Assembly: GCF_029931775.1 (NCBI RefSeq)
Contig: NC_079321.1
Coordinates: 7,780,501 to 7,844,500 of the forward strand
Direction of reading: 5' to 3'
Length of the DNA: 64,000 nt
Source: Euleptes europaea
Lineage: Eukaryota > Chordata > Lepidosauria > Squamata > Sphaerodactylidae
Shown: one piece after another, positions 28,761-41,400 of the stretch
Position numbering within the stretch: position 1 is the first letter of the stretch
Layout: every line of letters begins with the position of its first letter
Notes under the pieces: model-generated
Database searches by the model: none
Told to the model about the DNA's origin: nothing
What the model saw: only the letters and a program-made list of their open reading frames with translations
Program-made: the position numbers and the translations under genes

Positions 28761-29540
28761 TTTCATTTGCCCCATAGGTGTGGTCAGACATAATAACTGA
28801 ACAGGGCTTGGGGGTTAGATGTATACATTTGTGTCAGGCATGGGTCTGTGAATGGTATGTGGTGGTTTTGCCAGATGCTGGCCAAGGTGGCTGTGTTATA
28901 CCACTCTTGGGATGTTTCGACTGTCTGCCGTGGGAAGCTACCTCCAGCTCCAAACCTGCTCTGGGAGGGGGGGTTGCCATGGTACCCGGAGCTGGCCTGC
29001 TTTACTCCTTCTATATATGCCATGGGATGTACAATTGACCTTTACTAGTAACCTCTTGATTCTCAGCTTCTGCTACCTGTAGAGTATTCCTAATAAATCA
29101 GGTTACGTTGGACTGTGGGTCTATCGAGTCTGTTTATGGGTTTACCACGGGACTAGAGCTTACAATTTGGAAAGGTGTAGCACTCTGTGACTTAACAAAA
29201 CAGAGATCCATGTTGGATGTATAAACGGTAAGCACGTTGTCTCCACACATTTCTTATGCTCTTGCGTTGAAGCCCATAGCACATGATGACTTAATTTCAA
29301 TGGGACTGGCTTGGAGCCAGGATAATGAATGAAACATGACTGGATTTGCCAAAGTACTCCTATTTAATATACACTACCCCTTAAGTCCACCCGCAAGTGG
29401 ATGATAAATATTTTAATCTTGGAAGAAGACTGTTTCTGAGTAAGGAAGCAAACCGCATCACGACAAGGCTGGATTCCAAGGGCAGTCCAACTAGTTCTGT
29501 AGGCTTGAAAAACAATTGGAGGTGGCATTTCTTATTAAGA
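28761..29540. other. intergenic, unclassified
   Basis: No host ORF. AATAAA at 29093 inside a stretch that could be a repeat terminus, but no paired copy is visible. Confidence 0.4.
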
Positions 29541-29542
29541 GA

Positions 29543-29811
29543 CAGTGTGGTGTAGTGGTTAAGAGCGGTGGTTTGGAGCGGTGGACTGATCTGGAGAACC
29601 GGGTTGGTTTCCCCCTCCTACGCATGAAGCCAGCTGGGTGACCTTGGGCCAGTCACAGTTCTCTCTGAACTCTCTCAGCCCCACCTACCTTGCAAGGTGT
29701 CTGTTGTGGGAAAGGGAAGGTGATTGTAAGCTGGTTTGATTCTACCTTAAGTGGTAGAGAAAGTCGGCATATAAAAACTAATTCCTCCTCCTCTTCCTTA
29801 TCTTATAAGAA
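29543..29811 (+). repeat. SINE-A, full length
   Basis: 'agtgtggtgtagtggttaag' to 'attcctcctcctcttcc'. Confidence 0.92.
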
Positions 29812-30200
29812 AAGCCCTGCTGGATCAGACCAAGGCCCATCAAGTCCAGCAGTCTGTTCACACAGTGGCCAACCAGGTGCCTCTAGGAAGCCCCCAAACA
29901 AGACGACTGCAGCAGCACCATCCTGCCTGTGTTCCTCAGCACCTAATATAATAGGCATGCTCCTCTGATCCTGGAGAGAATAGGTATGCACCATGACTAG
30001 TATCCATTTTAACTAGTAGCCATGAATACCCTTCCAAGAACATGTCCACTCCCCTCTTAAAGCCTTCCAAGTTGGTAGCCATCACCAAATTTTTGGGGCA
30101 GGGAGTTCCACCATTTAACTATGTGTTGTGTGAAAAAATACTTTTATCTGTTTTGAATCTCTCACCTTCCAGCTTCAGCAGATGACCCTGCGTTCTAGTA
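29812..30200 (-). repeat. CR1-B LINE 3' end
   Basis: Reversed: 'gaaaagccctgctggatcag' to 'cagcttcagcagatgaccct'. Confidence 0.85.
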
Positions 30201-31844
30201 TTATGGGAGAGGGAGAAAACGTCTCCTCCTCCTCCTTCTTCCAGATTCTTCCTTCTTCTTCTACTGTTCCATTGTCCGACTGGGCGTTGTCAGCAGTGTG
30301 CTCTTATTTCTTATCTATTTGTTTTAATTCTTTCAGTTTTCTGATTTGTTTTCTGGGAGAGAGAAAACCTTTATGCAGAAAGAAAACAAGCACATTGCGT
30401 CCTGAGAAGAATTCCTTCCAAGAAGCTCATGTTTCACTGCTCTTTTCTTTGGCAAGAGAGGCTGATATGAAGATAAGGAATCTCAAGTGGTAATTAGCTG
30501 ACCTCTACTTTGCTTTCTGGACGCAAAAGCATTTCAAGAAACTTTGAGCAAAAAGAGGCAATATCCATTCAGTGACCAAGAGGATTCCCTAACAAAACAA
30601 AGTAAGCAATGTAAACTGGAAAAAAAAAATTAAATGTTTTTTCTGTTAAAAATAGACTTTGCAGCATGAACAGGGGAGGCAGAATTCAATCATGGACTTA
30701 AGCCATGTTCCCTCTCCAGATACTGCAAAACACACAGGCTAAACTGATGACTCACTTCCCAAAATTACTACAGATTTTTAGCTTTGCAAACCTTTTTAAT
30801 TGGTGAAAATGATACAGAAGATGTACAATAAATTGGACCAAATTACAAGCAGATTAGGTCCTTGAAATACTACTCAAGCTGACTACCGGAGAACCGGGGA
30901 GAGGACAGATGGTCCTACGGACCCAGGTGAGTCATCTGCCCATGAGGAACTAGTTCTCTAAGAATTTGGATTTGTGTTTCTTGAATAACAACCTGCAGCG
31001 GCACGTGGCAGATTTCCTTGTGAAAGCATTACATGAGATTTTTTTTTTTGGGGGGGGGACTCAAACCAATAATTCTACCAGGTGTACCATGCTACTGCGC
31101 TGTACTCTTACCTAACTCCCTAACTGCTTAACAAACCAGGGTTAGTGCTGAGATAGCTTTATTGGTCAAAAGAAATATATACACACATGTGCTTGGAATC
31201 ACTCCAAGGCTCGTTTTAGACACACTGAAGATCTCACTGCGTTCAAAGCGAATATTTCTTCTTTTGGGGCAGGGGAGGTTTCTTTATGGTTGAACGTCAG
31301 TATTTCAGAGCATGTGGTCTCCCGTGCAAATATTCCGTGAATAAAATCAGTTATTAAGACAGGAAAGGAGCCAGAGACCCACTTTCTCCTCATATGCATG
31401 TGTTTATATAATTCTTTCATGAAATAGCAGCTTCATTTGTGGGCACGCGGCCACTGTTGCCTTCTTTGTATTCTTTCCATATTTTGTGTACTTTCCATAT
31501 TTCCACGTTTCAGTCCAGTCCGGCATTCCCCACAGAGAGCTAAACAGGCAGATTCTCTGATGATAAACTTTGCCTTGTCTAAGGGATTATCTAAGACACA
31601 AAATGACACCTGAATTGTGAAACCCTGTACTGCGTAGTGTCTCGGTAGATGCCGTTTTGCCTACTCATCCAATTCCACATGTGCAGACTGTGCCTGCCCC
31701 ACCTCTGGATTATATAGCCAGATCCACCATATATTATCAAGAGTGTCTGCAGAGGCATTAATTAGCAATTGTATTTTGGGGAGATTACAAGAACTGCTTA
31801 TGAATAAGCATATGATTGTAGGATGCTGGCAAGAGATACTGTTG
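30201..31844. other. intergenic, no gene seen
   Basis: About 1.6 kb of mostly unique sequence with a T run and G run at 31037-31059. No ORF with gene-like features on either strand and no repeat family that I recognise. Confidence 0.5.
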
Positions 31845-32015
31845 GATGCATGAAGTCAGCTGGGTGACCTCGGGCTAGTCACAGCTCTCTCAGCCCCACC
31901 TACCTCACAGGGTGTCTGTTGTGGGGAGGGGAAGGGAAGGCGATTGTAAGCCGGTTTGATTCTTCCTTAAGTGGTAGAGAAAGTCGGCATATAAAAACCA
32001 ACTCTTCTTCTTCCT
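31845..32015 (+). repeat. SINE-A, 5'-truncated
   Basis: 'gcatgaagtcagctgggtga' to 'ccaactcttcttcttcc'. Confidence 0.88.
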
Positions 32016-32564
32016 TAATCACAAATCCAATGGGAATTCACATTCACCACAATCACCGTTACAGAAACTGCAGTTAGTAAAATCATGGCAAAAAAAGAAA
32101 AGAAAAAAAAAGAATCCAGACCAAATTCTCTTATTTATGGATTCCCAAAGAAGTTTAACATCCATTTAAACAAAGTGCTTTAGGAGACTATCCATTTCTC
32201 TTTATTTCCCAAACCCAACCTTTTAAGAATAAAATCACAACAAAGACAACAGCAATCAGTTGGCATCTATTTCATATTCTCTTACCCATTGGCCTGGCTT
32301 CAGTATTCGGCAGTGGCCACTTGGAAACTTAATACATTCCAGTAGGCATCCAGAACAGTTCATGCAGTGATGATTCTGTTTGCCAGGGGGGGTGTTGCAG
32401 GAGGAACGGATCGGTTCACATCATGGGCTCATTCTGCCATTGTTGGTCAGAATCCTGCCTTCAGCTGGAGCGCGTTTAACAAGGATAATTGCCCAGTTCT
32501 GGGTCACAAAAATGAGAAGCGTGCATACTGGATGGGGGAGACACTTCTGGGCAGCAACATGAGT
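32016..32564. other. intergenic, no gene seen
   Basis: A- and T-rich unique sequence. From about 32400 it may be the 5' continuation of the CR1-A fragment that follows. Confidence 0.4.
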
Positions 32565-33435
32565 GAACAAGATCCTGTGGTATGGGTGGCCCGTAAGCTA
32601 AATATGAGTGGTCGGTGTGATGCAAAAAAGGCTAGTGCGGTCTCTGGGTGTATCAACAGAGGCATGACATCCAGATCTCAAGATGTCATAGTCGCACTGT
32701 ACAGTGCATTGGCCAGGCCACACGTGGAGTACTGTGTGCAGTTTTGGAGGCCTCACTTCAAAAAGGATGCGGACAGAATGGAGCAGGTATGGAAGAGGGC
32801 GACGAGGATGATCAGGGGCCTGGAGACCAAGCCCTGTGAGGAAAGGCTGAGGGAGTTGGGAATGTTCAGTCTGGAGAAGAGGAGGTCGAGGGGGGGGACA
32901 CAATTGCTCTCTTTGTGTGTGTGTAAAGTGCCGTCAAGTCGCAGCCAACTTATGCTGACCCCTTTTGGGGTTTTCATAGAAAGAGACTAACAGAGGTGGT
33001 TTGCCAGTGCCTTCCTCTGCACAGCAAACCTGGTATTCCTTGGTGGTCTTCCATCCAAATACTAACCAGGGCTGACCCTGCTTAGCTTCTGAGATCTGAC
33101 GAGATCAGGCTAGCCTGCTCTGTTTACCCATTTGAAAAGCCATCACTTAGAGGAGGGCAGGGAGCTGTTCCTGTTGTCAGCAGAGGCTAGGACTCACAAT
33201 AATGGGTATGAATTACGAGCGGAAAAAAACTGGCTGGGTATTAAGGAAATATTTTGTACAGTAAGAGTAGTTCAGCAGTGGAATCGGCTACCTAGGGAGG
33301 TGGTGAACTCCCCTTCTCTGGCAATCTTCAAGCAGCGGCTGGACGAACACTCGTCAGGGATGTGCCAGGCCGATCCTGCACTGAGCAGGGGGTTGGACTA
33401 GATGGTCTCTATGGCCCCTTCCAACTCTATGATGC
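32565..33435 (+). mobile_element. CR1-type LINE, ORF2 C-terminal end and 3' UTR, split by a 5S-SINE
   Basis: Reads the CR1 reverse-transcriptase C-terminus: [49 protein letters not shown] to 32912. After the inserted 5S-SINE (32913-33120) it resumes with [17 protein letters not shown] and VVQQWNRLPREVVNSPSL, and ends in 'ccttccaactctatgatgc'. It is a 5'-truncated pseudo-copy. Confidence 0.88.
32913..33120 (-). repeat. 5S-SINE inserted in CR1
   Basis: Left end (TG)n then 'gtgccgtcaagtcgcagcca'; right end 'gacgagatcaggctagcc'. Confidence 0.85.
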
Positions 33436-33767
33436 TAAGTTCCTCCACCTGAAAGAGCCTTGCTCCAGCCTAAGTGGCAGTTTTGTTGGAGGAAGTCTAG
33501 AAACTTTGCTTACTGGAGAGCTAGGGCACAGACCACTGTTTGGAGAGGGTGCTTTTTTTACATGAGCGGTCTGGTGATATTGGTCCGTAACCCCCTGGAG
33601 GGTGGGTGCCATGGAATTACCTGGGGTATGTCTATCAAAGTTGCTACGTTGGTTGTGGATTCTCTCGCTGTTGCAGAGTTGTCTTTCTTGGGATGTCTCT
33701 GGGTATCTGTGTTATTTCTCTAGTCACCATTACACTTTTAGAGTTACTTTTCCCACCCGAAAAATGG
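33436..33767. other. intergenic, no gene seen
   Basis: No recognised feature. Confidence 0.5.
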
Positions 33768-33774
33768 TCTCTCT

Positions 33775-33853
<79 letters not shown>
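33768..33853 (+). repeat. (CT)n microsatellite
   Basis: About 85 bases of CT with two CCT interruptions. Ser/Leu-rich and Arg/Glu-rich ORFs across it are artefacts. Confidence 0.95.
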
Positions 33854-33857
<4 letters not shown>

Positions 33858-34559
33858 AATCGGATGAAAATACATCCGTACTAAGAAATCCAAGACTTTT
33901 CAGTTTTGGAAACCCGTTTACCACATTTCAGTTGTGTTTAACCGTCCGTTTCTCCTGCAATGCACAGAAGGGTGGCATGGTTTTTAGTGAGAAGACTGAA
34001 GAGGGTCAGTGCCTTTCGAGTGACTATGCTCTTAGAATCGACCCCTTCCTGAGAAGTGGTATCTTATTCAGTTAGTCACCTACTAAGCAGGACTCAACTG
34101 CTCACTTAAAAAAATAACTCTTTTTACTGATGTGTTCCAATGTAATTATGTATATATATATGTGTGTATATGCAAGTATTACGAAGTCTTAAAATTCAGT
34201 AACAATGTATACAGTAAAGCAAGCAAGTTCTACATACTATTCAGTTTTAAAACCCAACACTTAAAATATAACAGTTGAAGTCTGATTTAGTTCAAAGTAT
34301 CTAATTCACATTCTAGAATAATATATTTGTAAAGTCATACATACCAATACTATCTTCTGAGCCTCCCTTAGAGGTCTGAAGTTCTAGCCCTCTCCCTGCC
34401 TGTATTTATACTGTTTCAGTCACCTTCAATGAGCTTGAAACTAGAGGTCGAGCAGGAGACAGTTGTATTGCACATGCTCAGTGGCTTCTCTTTAGATTAC
34501 CAAATAAGGACTTCCTCTTCCACCAGGGTATTTTGCTAAACCTTAAACAGTCAGTTTTG
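33854..34559. other. intergenic, no gene seen
   Basis: AT-rich unique sequence with a short (TA)n at about 34150. Confidence 0.5.
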
Positions 34560-34648
34560 AGTTTTGTTATCTCTCTATCAAAGATAGGACATTTTGGAGG
34601 ACTTTCATTCATAGGGTCGCCATGAGTTGGAAGCGACTTGACGGCACT

Positions 34649-34691
<43 letters not shown>
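34560..34691 (+). repeat. Bov-B LINE 3' end with (AC)n
   Basis: 'ggacattttggaggactttc', 'gggtcgccatgagttggaag', 'gacttgacggcacttaac' and a 40-base AC run: the classical Bov-B (RTE) terminus. It is the LINE that the 5S and Sauria SINE tails resemble. Confidence 0.8.
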
Positions 34692-34695
<4 letters not shown>

Positions 34696-35280
34696 TCTCT
34701 ATATTTTCAATTTTACCATCATTCTCATCTCCAGAAAAATACGTTGAGATTGAACCTATTCATTAATTTCTAGCATCATGTTTTCATGTTTAAATCTTAA
34801 AATACAATATATTGTTTACATTACATCATTACATCTTAGTTAGCACAGAATACCCTTGGAATGGAGAGCATTTCAGCACTTGAAGTCATTGGAAAGGCAG
34901 GAAGTTAGCACTCTGTCCTGTAGCTTAAAGAATGCAGGAAATGTTGCAAAGGCTTTTCTCTCTAGCCATTGAAAAGGCTGGGAAAGGTCATAGAAAAAGG
35001 GGGGAAAGTGCAGCTAGCAAATCTGCACTGATACTGAAATCTTTGACAGGGTGATTCAGAAACATCAGCCTCTGGCAAAGAATATCCAGGCTCTCTTTCC
35101 TTTTAAAAGGAAATTTAAGCCTCTGCTATATAGTTTGTAGTTCGTATGTGTAGTTTGGTTTTACATTGAATATTTCTGCATATGTACAACACTAATTCCA
35201 TAGTTCATGTGCTCAAATATGTCAAAGCCTGTAACAAGATGTTCTTCAGCAAAGGAGAGAGTTTCTGTAGAGTTGGTGTG
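34692..35280 (-). other. CRISP: CRISP 3' flank/UTR
   Basis: Unique AT-rich sequence downstream of the stop. No canonical AATAAA on the minus strand, so the 3' end is unresolved. Confidence 0.4.
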
Positions 35281-35408
35281 CTATTTGATTTCCGTGGTGC
35301 ATTGGCAAGAAGCAGGGCACCACTCCTTCACTTGTGCATTGTTGCATCCAGGAGATCTTTTTAAATCAGCACAGTTGCTGTACTTATCATCATGTTTGCA
35401 AGGATTTG
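35281..35408 (-). CDS. CRISP: CRISP terminal coding exon, ICR domain
   Basis: Acceptor tttccag. It encodes [34 protein letters not shown] and TTEIK, then TAG at 35283-35281. No clear polyadenylation signal is seen close downstream. Confidence 0.96.
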
Positions 35409-38400
35409 CTGGAAAGGAAAGGTCAGGCATTAATCAAAGCAAAACAACTCCCAGTGACCACTTCAAGCAAGTTCCTGGTTCCTTGAATCCTAAATGTATG
35501 GGGCGTCCATATGAAGCCTTTACCACTTTTAATAAATACAGCTTCCAAATAGGAGTCACTTAATATAATGCAGTTCTTTGCATTGGGTTGTCAGCTCTGG
35601 GTTGGGAAACACCTAGAGATTTTAGAGGTGGAGCTAGGGTTGCCAGGTCCCTCTTTGCCACCGGTGGGAGGTTTTTGGATCCTGAGGAGGGCGGGGTTTG
35701 GAAAGGGCTTGGGGAGGGACTTCAATGCCATAGAGTCCCATTGCCAAAGTGGCCATTTTCTCCAGGGGAACTGATCTCTGCTGGAGAGCAGTTGTAATAG
35801 CAGGAGAACTCCAGCTAGTACCAGGAGGTTGGCAACCCTAGGTGGTGCCTGAGGAGTGCAGGGTTTGGAGAGGGGAGGGGCTTCAATGGGGCATAATGTA
35901 ATAGAGTCCACCTTCCAAAGTGGCCATTTTCTCCAGGAGAATGGATCTCTGCATGCCTTACTCTGTCTGTGGGCACATTTGTATAGAGTGCATTGACATC
36001 TAAAGTACCTAGCACAGAGTGATTGGGGATCTTCATTCCTTCTATTGTGGTTATTACATGGCTGGTATCTTTAATATAAGAGTCAGTTCTTAGGACATAT
36101 GTGTGTAAAAAGGACTCCAAATATTTTGCTATGGGATCCAGTAATGAATTTATCCCGGAAATTATTGATCTCCCAGGTGGGGGAATTTGTCCCTTATGCA
36201 CCTTTGGGAGAACATAGAATATAGGCATTTTGGGATGTTTATTACATAAATATTCAGCCGTTTCTGCTGTAATGTAGTCAAGAGATAAGGCATCATTAAT
36301 TACTGTTCTAAGAATCAGTTGGACTTCTTCCATAGTATCGTGAGATAGTTTACGGTAATACTGTCTATCATTCAGTTGTCGTAATGCCTTGTTTAAATAG
36401 TCCTCTTTACTGAGAATTACGGTAGAGCCGTCTTTATCAGCCGGTTTCACTACAATATCCTGATATTCAGATAAAGCTTTTAAAGTTTCCCAATCTTGAG
36501 ATGTAAAATTATGCTGTTTATAAATTTTACGTTTTTCCATGCATTCAATGTCCCATAGAACCACCTCATTGAATGTTGTTATTAAGTGGTTCGTAGTATT
36601 TGGGACATATTTGGATTTCGGTTTGAACTTTTCTCGGGTGGTTGGATTGCTATCATTGCCAAATTGTTCTTTTAATTTCAATAAATGGGTGAGTTTAAAT
36701 ATATCAATTCTGGTCTGAAGTGAAGAATATTGAGGTGCGGGAACATATCCTAAACCTAATTGTAAAACTTTGTTTTCTTGCTGAGTAAGTCTGCGTTTTG
36801 ATAAATTAACAACTAAGTTTTGCGGTTCCTGCCTGCCTGGTGAGGGGTGTGGGGCGGGAGTTACCTCGCCCTCTTCCCTGTCTAAATCTCAAATTGTATT
36901 CCCTACTGGAAGCCCTGCTGGAGTTGGAGGTTTCACTGTCATATCTATCATTTCTACCTCTCAATGGTTGTCTGTTAGTAGATCTAGGTTCGTTGAGAAT
37001 GTTATACCAGGGTGTCACTTAATGCAATGCAGTTTTTTGCATATGGTAAAAGAATTCAGAAAGTTTATTACAGCAAAATATTTTTTAGTGTTCCAGGTGG
37101 CTACAGATAACTGAACTAAGCTACCACATAAGATAACTGATACTGTTGTAAAGGTTTTGTGATTCAAGGTTGTAAGAGTTGCAATGCTGCATGATATAGA
37201 GGTCAGTTCATCATCTGAAGGAAGAGGTGCACAATTTTACCATGTATGTTCCCAGTCGGGATAAAGGGGATTTGGGGATGATAATAAGCGGTTGGAGAGG
37301 GTTAGTTAATACCTCCCACACTGGTAGGATTGCCAGGTCCCTCTTCGCCACTGGCAGGAGGTTTGGGTAGGGGAGGGACTTCAATGCCATAGAGTCCAAT
37401 TGCCAAAGCGGCCATTTTCTCCAGGGGAACTGATCTCTTTTCTACTGCTACAGATAGACTAACACGGCTATTAATCTTAATCCTGTACTATTACAGTGTG
37501 GTGTAGTGGTTAAGAGCGGTGGTTTGCACCGGCAGACTCTGATCTGGAGAACTTCCCTCCCGAATGTCCACCCTCTTTGGCTCCACCTTCAAATCTCCAG
37601 GTATTTTCAAACGTGGAGTTGGCAGCCCTAAAGATCACATTCCTTTACTGTCACGATGACTTCCAGATTTGGGAGCAGCTTTTCTGAGAAGGTCCCTCCA
37701 GGGTGACTGGACTTCTTTTCCTCCTCTCAGTGGTAGTCAGAGGCAGGTGCCGAAGGGCAAGCGTTAAAGAGTCCTTAAAGGCCAAGGACTCTCACTCTGA
37801 ATCTCCAAATGAGGCAGGCCTCAAAATCCAGGACTAACCCAGGATGCAAAATTGTTTGCTTTGCCGCTGCCATTGTGCTTGCTCTTCAAGTGGAACTGTG
37901 CTAACTACATTTTCACATGGACACATGGAAGCTGCCTTATACTGAATCAGACCCTTGGTCCATCAAAGTCAGTATTGTCTACTCAGACTGGCAGCGGCTC
38001 TCCAGGGTCTCAGGCAGAGGTCTTTCACATCACCTACTTGCCCAGTCCCTTTAACTGGAGATGCTGGGGATTGAACCTGGGACCTTCTGCATGCCAAGCA
38101 GATGCTCTACCACTGAGCCACAGCCCCTCCCCTGTTGCTTTCCTTTCCCATCATTGGATCCAGACTGTGGCTGTATTAGAGAATACCACCCCTGCCAAAG
38201 TCTGGGATTGAACCAGAGACTCTTAGAGCATTAGTCTAATGCTGTCATTTTGGTATCTGGGTACTTACTGCAGAGTCCGTTGTCACAAGCGTTTGGGCAG
38301 TCCGCGCAAGGCCTTCCCGATTTGTATGGCTTATTGATTGAGCCTATGATATTTCCTCTGGAATGACAGATGTCAAGAATTATGATGTGTATGGGTGGGG

Positions 38401-41400
38401 GAGGGGAGGATAGTTGGTGAGTTGACCCCATCTCCAAGCTGCTCAAGGCAAGTTCTGTAACAGCCAATGTTGACAACTCTTAAAATAAACCTTTTATGGT
38501 GTATTGGGGGTGGGGTGGACCACAGAAGGCCTGGAGATCAAGCTAGGGAGTCTAAGAAGCAGAAGAAGGAAGCAGAAGAAGGGGAAGGAAGAAGAAGAAG
38601 AGCTGGTTTTTATATGCAGACTTTCTCTACCACTTAAGGATCGAGCCGGCTTACAATCATCTTCCCTTCCCCTCCCCACAACAGACACCCCTTAAGGTAG
38701 GTGGGGCTGAGAGAGTGTGACTAGCCCAAGGTCAGCCTGCTGGCTTCACGTGTAGGTGTGGGGAATCCAACCCGGTTCTCCAGATTAGAGTCCACCGCTC
38801 TTAACCACAGCTCCATGCTGGCTCTCAAAGCAAACGGTTGGACACAGTGATCTCTGCCAGGTTCAGTGATGGAGCTTGGCACAGAAAAATAACTGTGCAT
38901 TCAATAAAGGTATAAAGGTAAAAAAATAATAATGAAAGAGGAGGCCAACAAGAAGAAGGCTTCCCCCAAATAACCCTGGCCATTTATGCAGGAATGTTTC
39001 CCCAGGGTCATCCCCCGCCAACTGCTTCGGGGCTTCCTTTTGATGACGCAAGCCTCTCCCAACCTGTCAGAGGTCTCCTCGCTCTCTCCCCGCATCACAC
39101 CCATGTTTTCTGGATGCTGTTTTAGCCAGAATGCAGAAAATGCGGGCAAAGCATGCAGAAACGCCCAGGGAGCGCACGGTGACCTCTGACGGTCGTGAAA
39201 GGCAGGCATATTCAAAATTAAGCCCTGAAGCAGGCAGTGGGGGTGACAGCAGGGACACAGCCCCACATAAACGGCCCCTGCCTTTCCTTCTGCTGTTCTC
39301 ACAACTGACCTGAAAGCGAAAGCAGAATGGCCAAGTTGTTCCCCTCCCCAGTTAGTTGCTTCCTCACCGCAACAAATAAACCCCGAAATCCAGAACTGAT
39401 ACATACGCCGGGCAGTAGTGGCAAACGAAGTAGTAAGCGAATCTGCTCCGAGGACAGTGGGCGACCGCGCAGCCAAGCAAGTAGGACCGGTACCAAGTCA
39501 GCTGCAGGTGAAAAAGAATATAAACAACCGATTACAATGGGACCGAGCATCTACCATTGTGCCATGGAAGTGTACCTGTGACAAATGGCAACGACAGCAA
39601 TGCAAGAGGTTTTTCTTCCTCTGGGAAAGGGTTGCCAGGTCCCTCTTCACCACTGGCGGGAGGTTTCTGGGGCGGAGCCTGAGGAGGGCAGGGTTTGGGG
39701 AGGGGAGGGACTTCAAGGCCATAGAGTCCAATTGCCAAAGTGGACATTTTCTCCAGGGGAACTGATCTCTATCAGCTGGAGATCAGTTGTAAGAGCAGGA
39801 GATGATGATGATGATGATGAAGAAGACTTGGTTTTTATATGCTGACTTTCTCCACCACTTAAGGAAAAATCGAACCGGCTTACAATCCCCTTCCCTTCCG
39901 CCCCCCAACAGATACCCTGTGAGGTAGGTGGGGCTGCGAGAGTATGACTGGCCCAAGGTCACCCAGCTGGCTTCGTGTGGAGGAGGGGGGAAACAAATCC
40001 AGTTCACCAGATTAGCCTCCGCCTCTCATGTGGAGGAGTGGGGAATTAAACCCGGTTCTCCAGATCAGACTCCACCGCTCCAAACCACCGCTCTTAACCA
40101 CTACATCACGCTTGCTCTCTCCAACTAGTACCTGGAGGTTGGCAACCCTCCTCTGGGAAAAGCCAATTGACAGGCATTCGAGCTAGTTGTGAGACCAGGA
40201 GTGTCTGGAGAAATTGCTGAAGCAGAGAAAATCAGAATTGGTGAAGCTCTATCTCCTGGCTTTAAAAATGAAAGCACATGTCCCTATGTGAAATGTATGT
40301 GCCGTCTCTAGACTGTGGGTTGGATCCCTCCTACCATTTCCACACTTTGCAAGACAGGTGATTTCTGCTGATTCCCTCTCCCATGGTTGACCTCCAACTA
40401 GTATTGCCACCCTCCAGGTGGTGGCTGGAGATCACCCGCTATTACAACTGATCTCCAGGCAATAGAGATCAGTTCACCTGGGGAAAATGGCCGTTTTGGA
40501 AGGTGGACTCTATGTGGCTTACAACATTGGCAATTGGACTCTATGGCACTGAAGTCCCTCCCCTCTCCAAACCCTACCCTCCTCGGGCTCCACCCCCTAA
40601 ATCTCCATGCATTTCCCAACCCAGAGCTGGCAACCCTACCTGTAACACATGCCAGAAAAATGGCATTAAATGTACTGGGTTGATCCAGCATCTTTGGCCA
40701 GTTGAAGGGCATTTATGTCAGCAAAATAAGGACAATTTTCTCCTGATCTCCCCTGGCTACTACAGAACCTACCTCAACCCTACTTCTGACTCCCCTTTCT
40801 TGCTGTTGTTGGGGGTCTCCTATACCATAAGATCAACATTTTGGGGGCATTTTAGGTTATACCATGAAGGGGGATACAGGGAGGCCATGCCACACTGGAG
40901 GAAAACCTTCCATCTGTAGACATATTTGGTGGGATCCAGGACTGGGGAATGACTTCTCTTTTATTACTGACTCAGATATTTATACCCTGCTTCCCCCCCA
41001 CCAATGAGTACCCAAAGTGGGTTACAACACTGTTCTCTCCTCCACCATCCTCAGAAGTATGCTGTGCAACATACTTAACTGAAGGCACCACCCCACCCCC
41101 TTACATTGTGGTATTTGACAACTGTTTTTGCAAGTCCGAGGAGGGGAAAAAAAACACTGGGAAAGTGATGATGAATGCATGAAGCTGCCTTCTACTGAAT
41201 CAGACCCTTGGCCCGTCAGTCAGTATTGTCTATTCATACTGGCAACGGCTCTCCAGGGGGTCAGGCAGAGAAGAATAAGAAGAGTTGGTTTTTAGATGCC
41301 GACTTTCTCTACCACTTAAGGAAGAATCAAACCGACTTACAATCACCTTCCCTTCCCCACAACAGACACTCTGTGAGGTAGGTGGCGCTGAGAGAGGTGT

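Noticed and set aside
28834-29150. Possible solo LTR-like terminus (AATAAA at 29093 with short G/T-rich text)
   Set aside because: No paired copy, no inverted TG/CA ends that I could fix and no target duplication; left unclassified.
33602-34075. Ser/Leu-rich and Arg/Glu-rich ORFs over the CT repeat
   Set aside because: They are translations of a (CT)n microsatellite in several frames, with no other protein features.
26332-35280. Search for XPO1, the human neighbour of FAM161A
   Set aside because: No exon resembling XPO1 (exportin HEAT repeats) was found on either strand.
35815-35930. Extension of the Penelope-like frame into MITE sequence
   Set aside because: The last ~40 residues of that open frame are translated MITE-1, not element protein.
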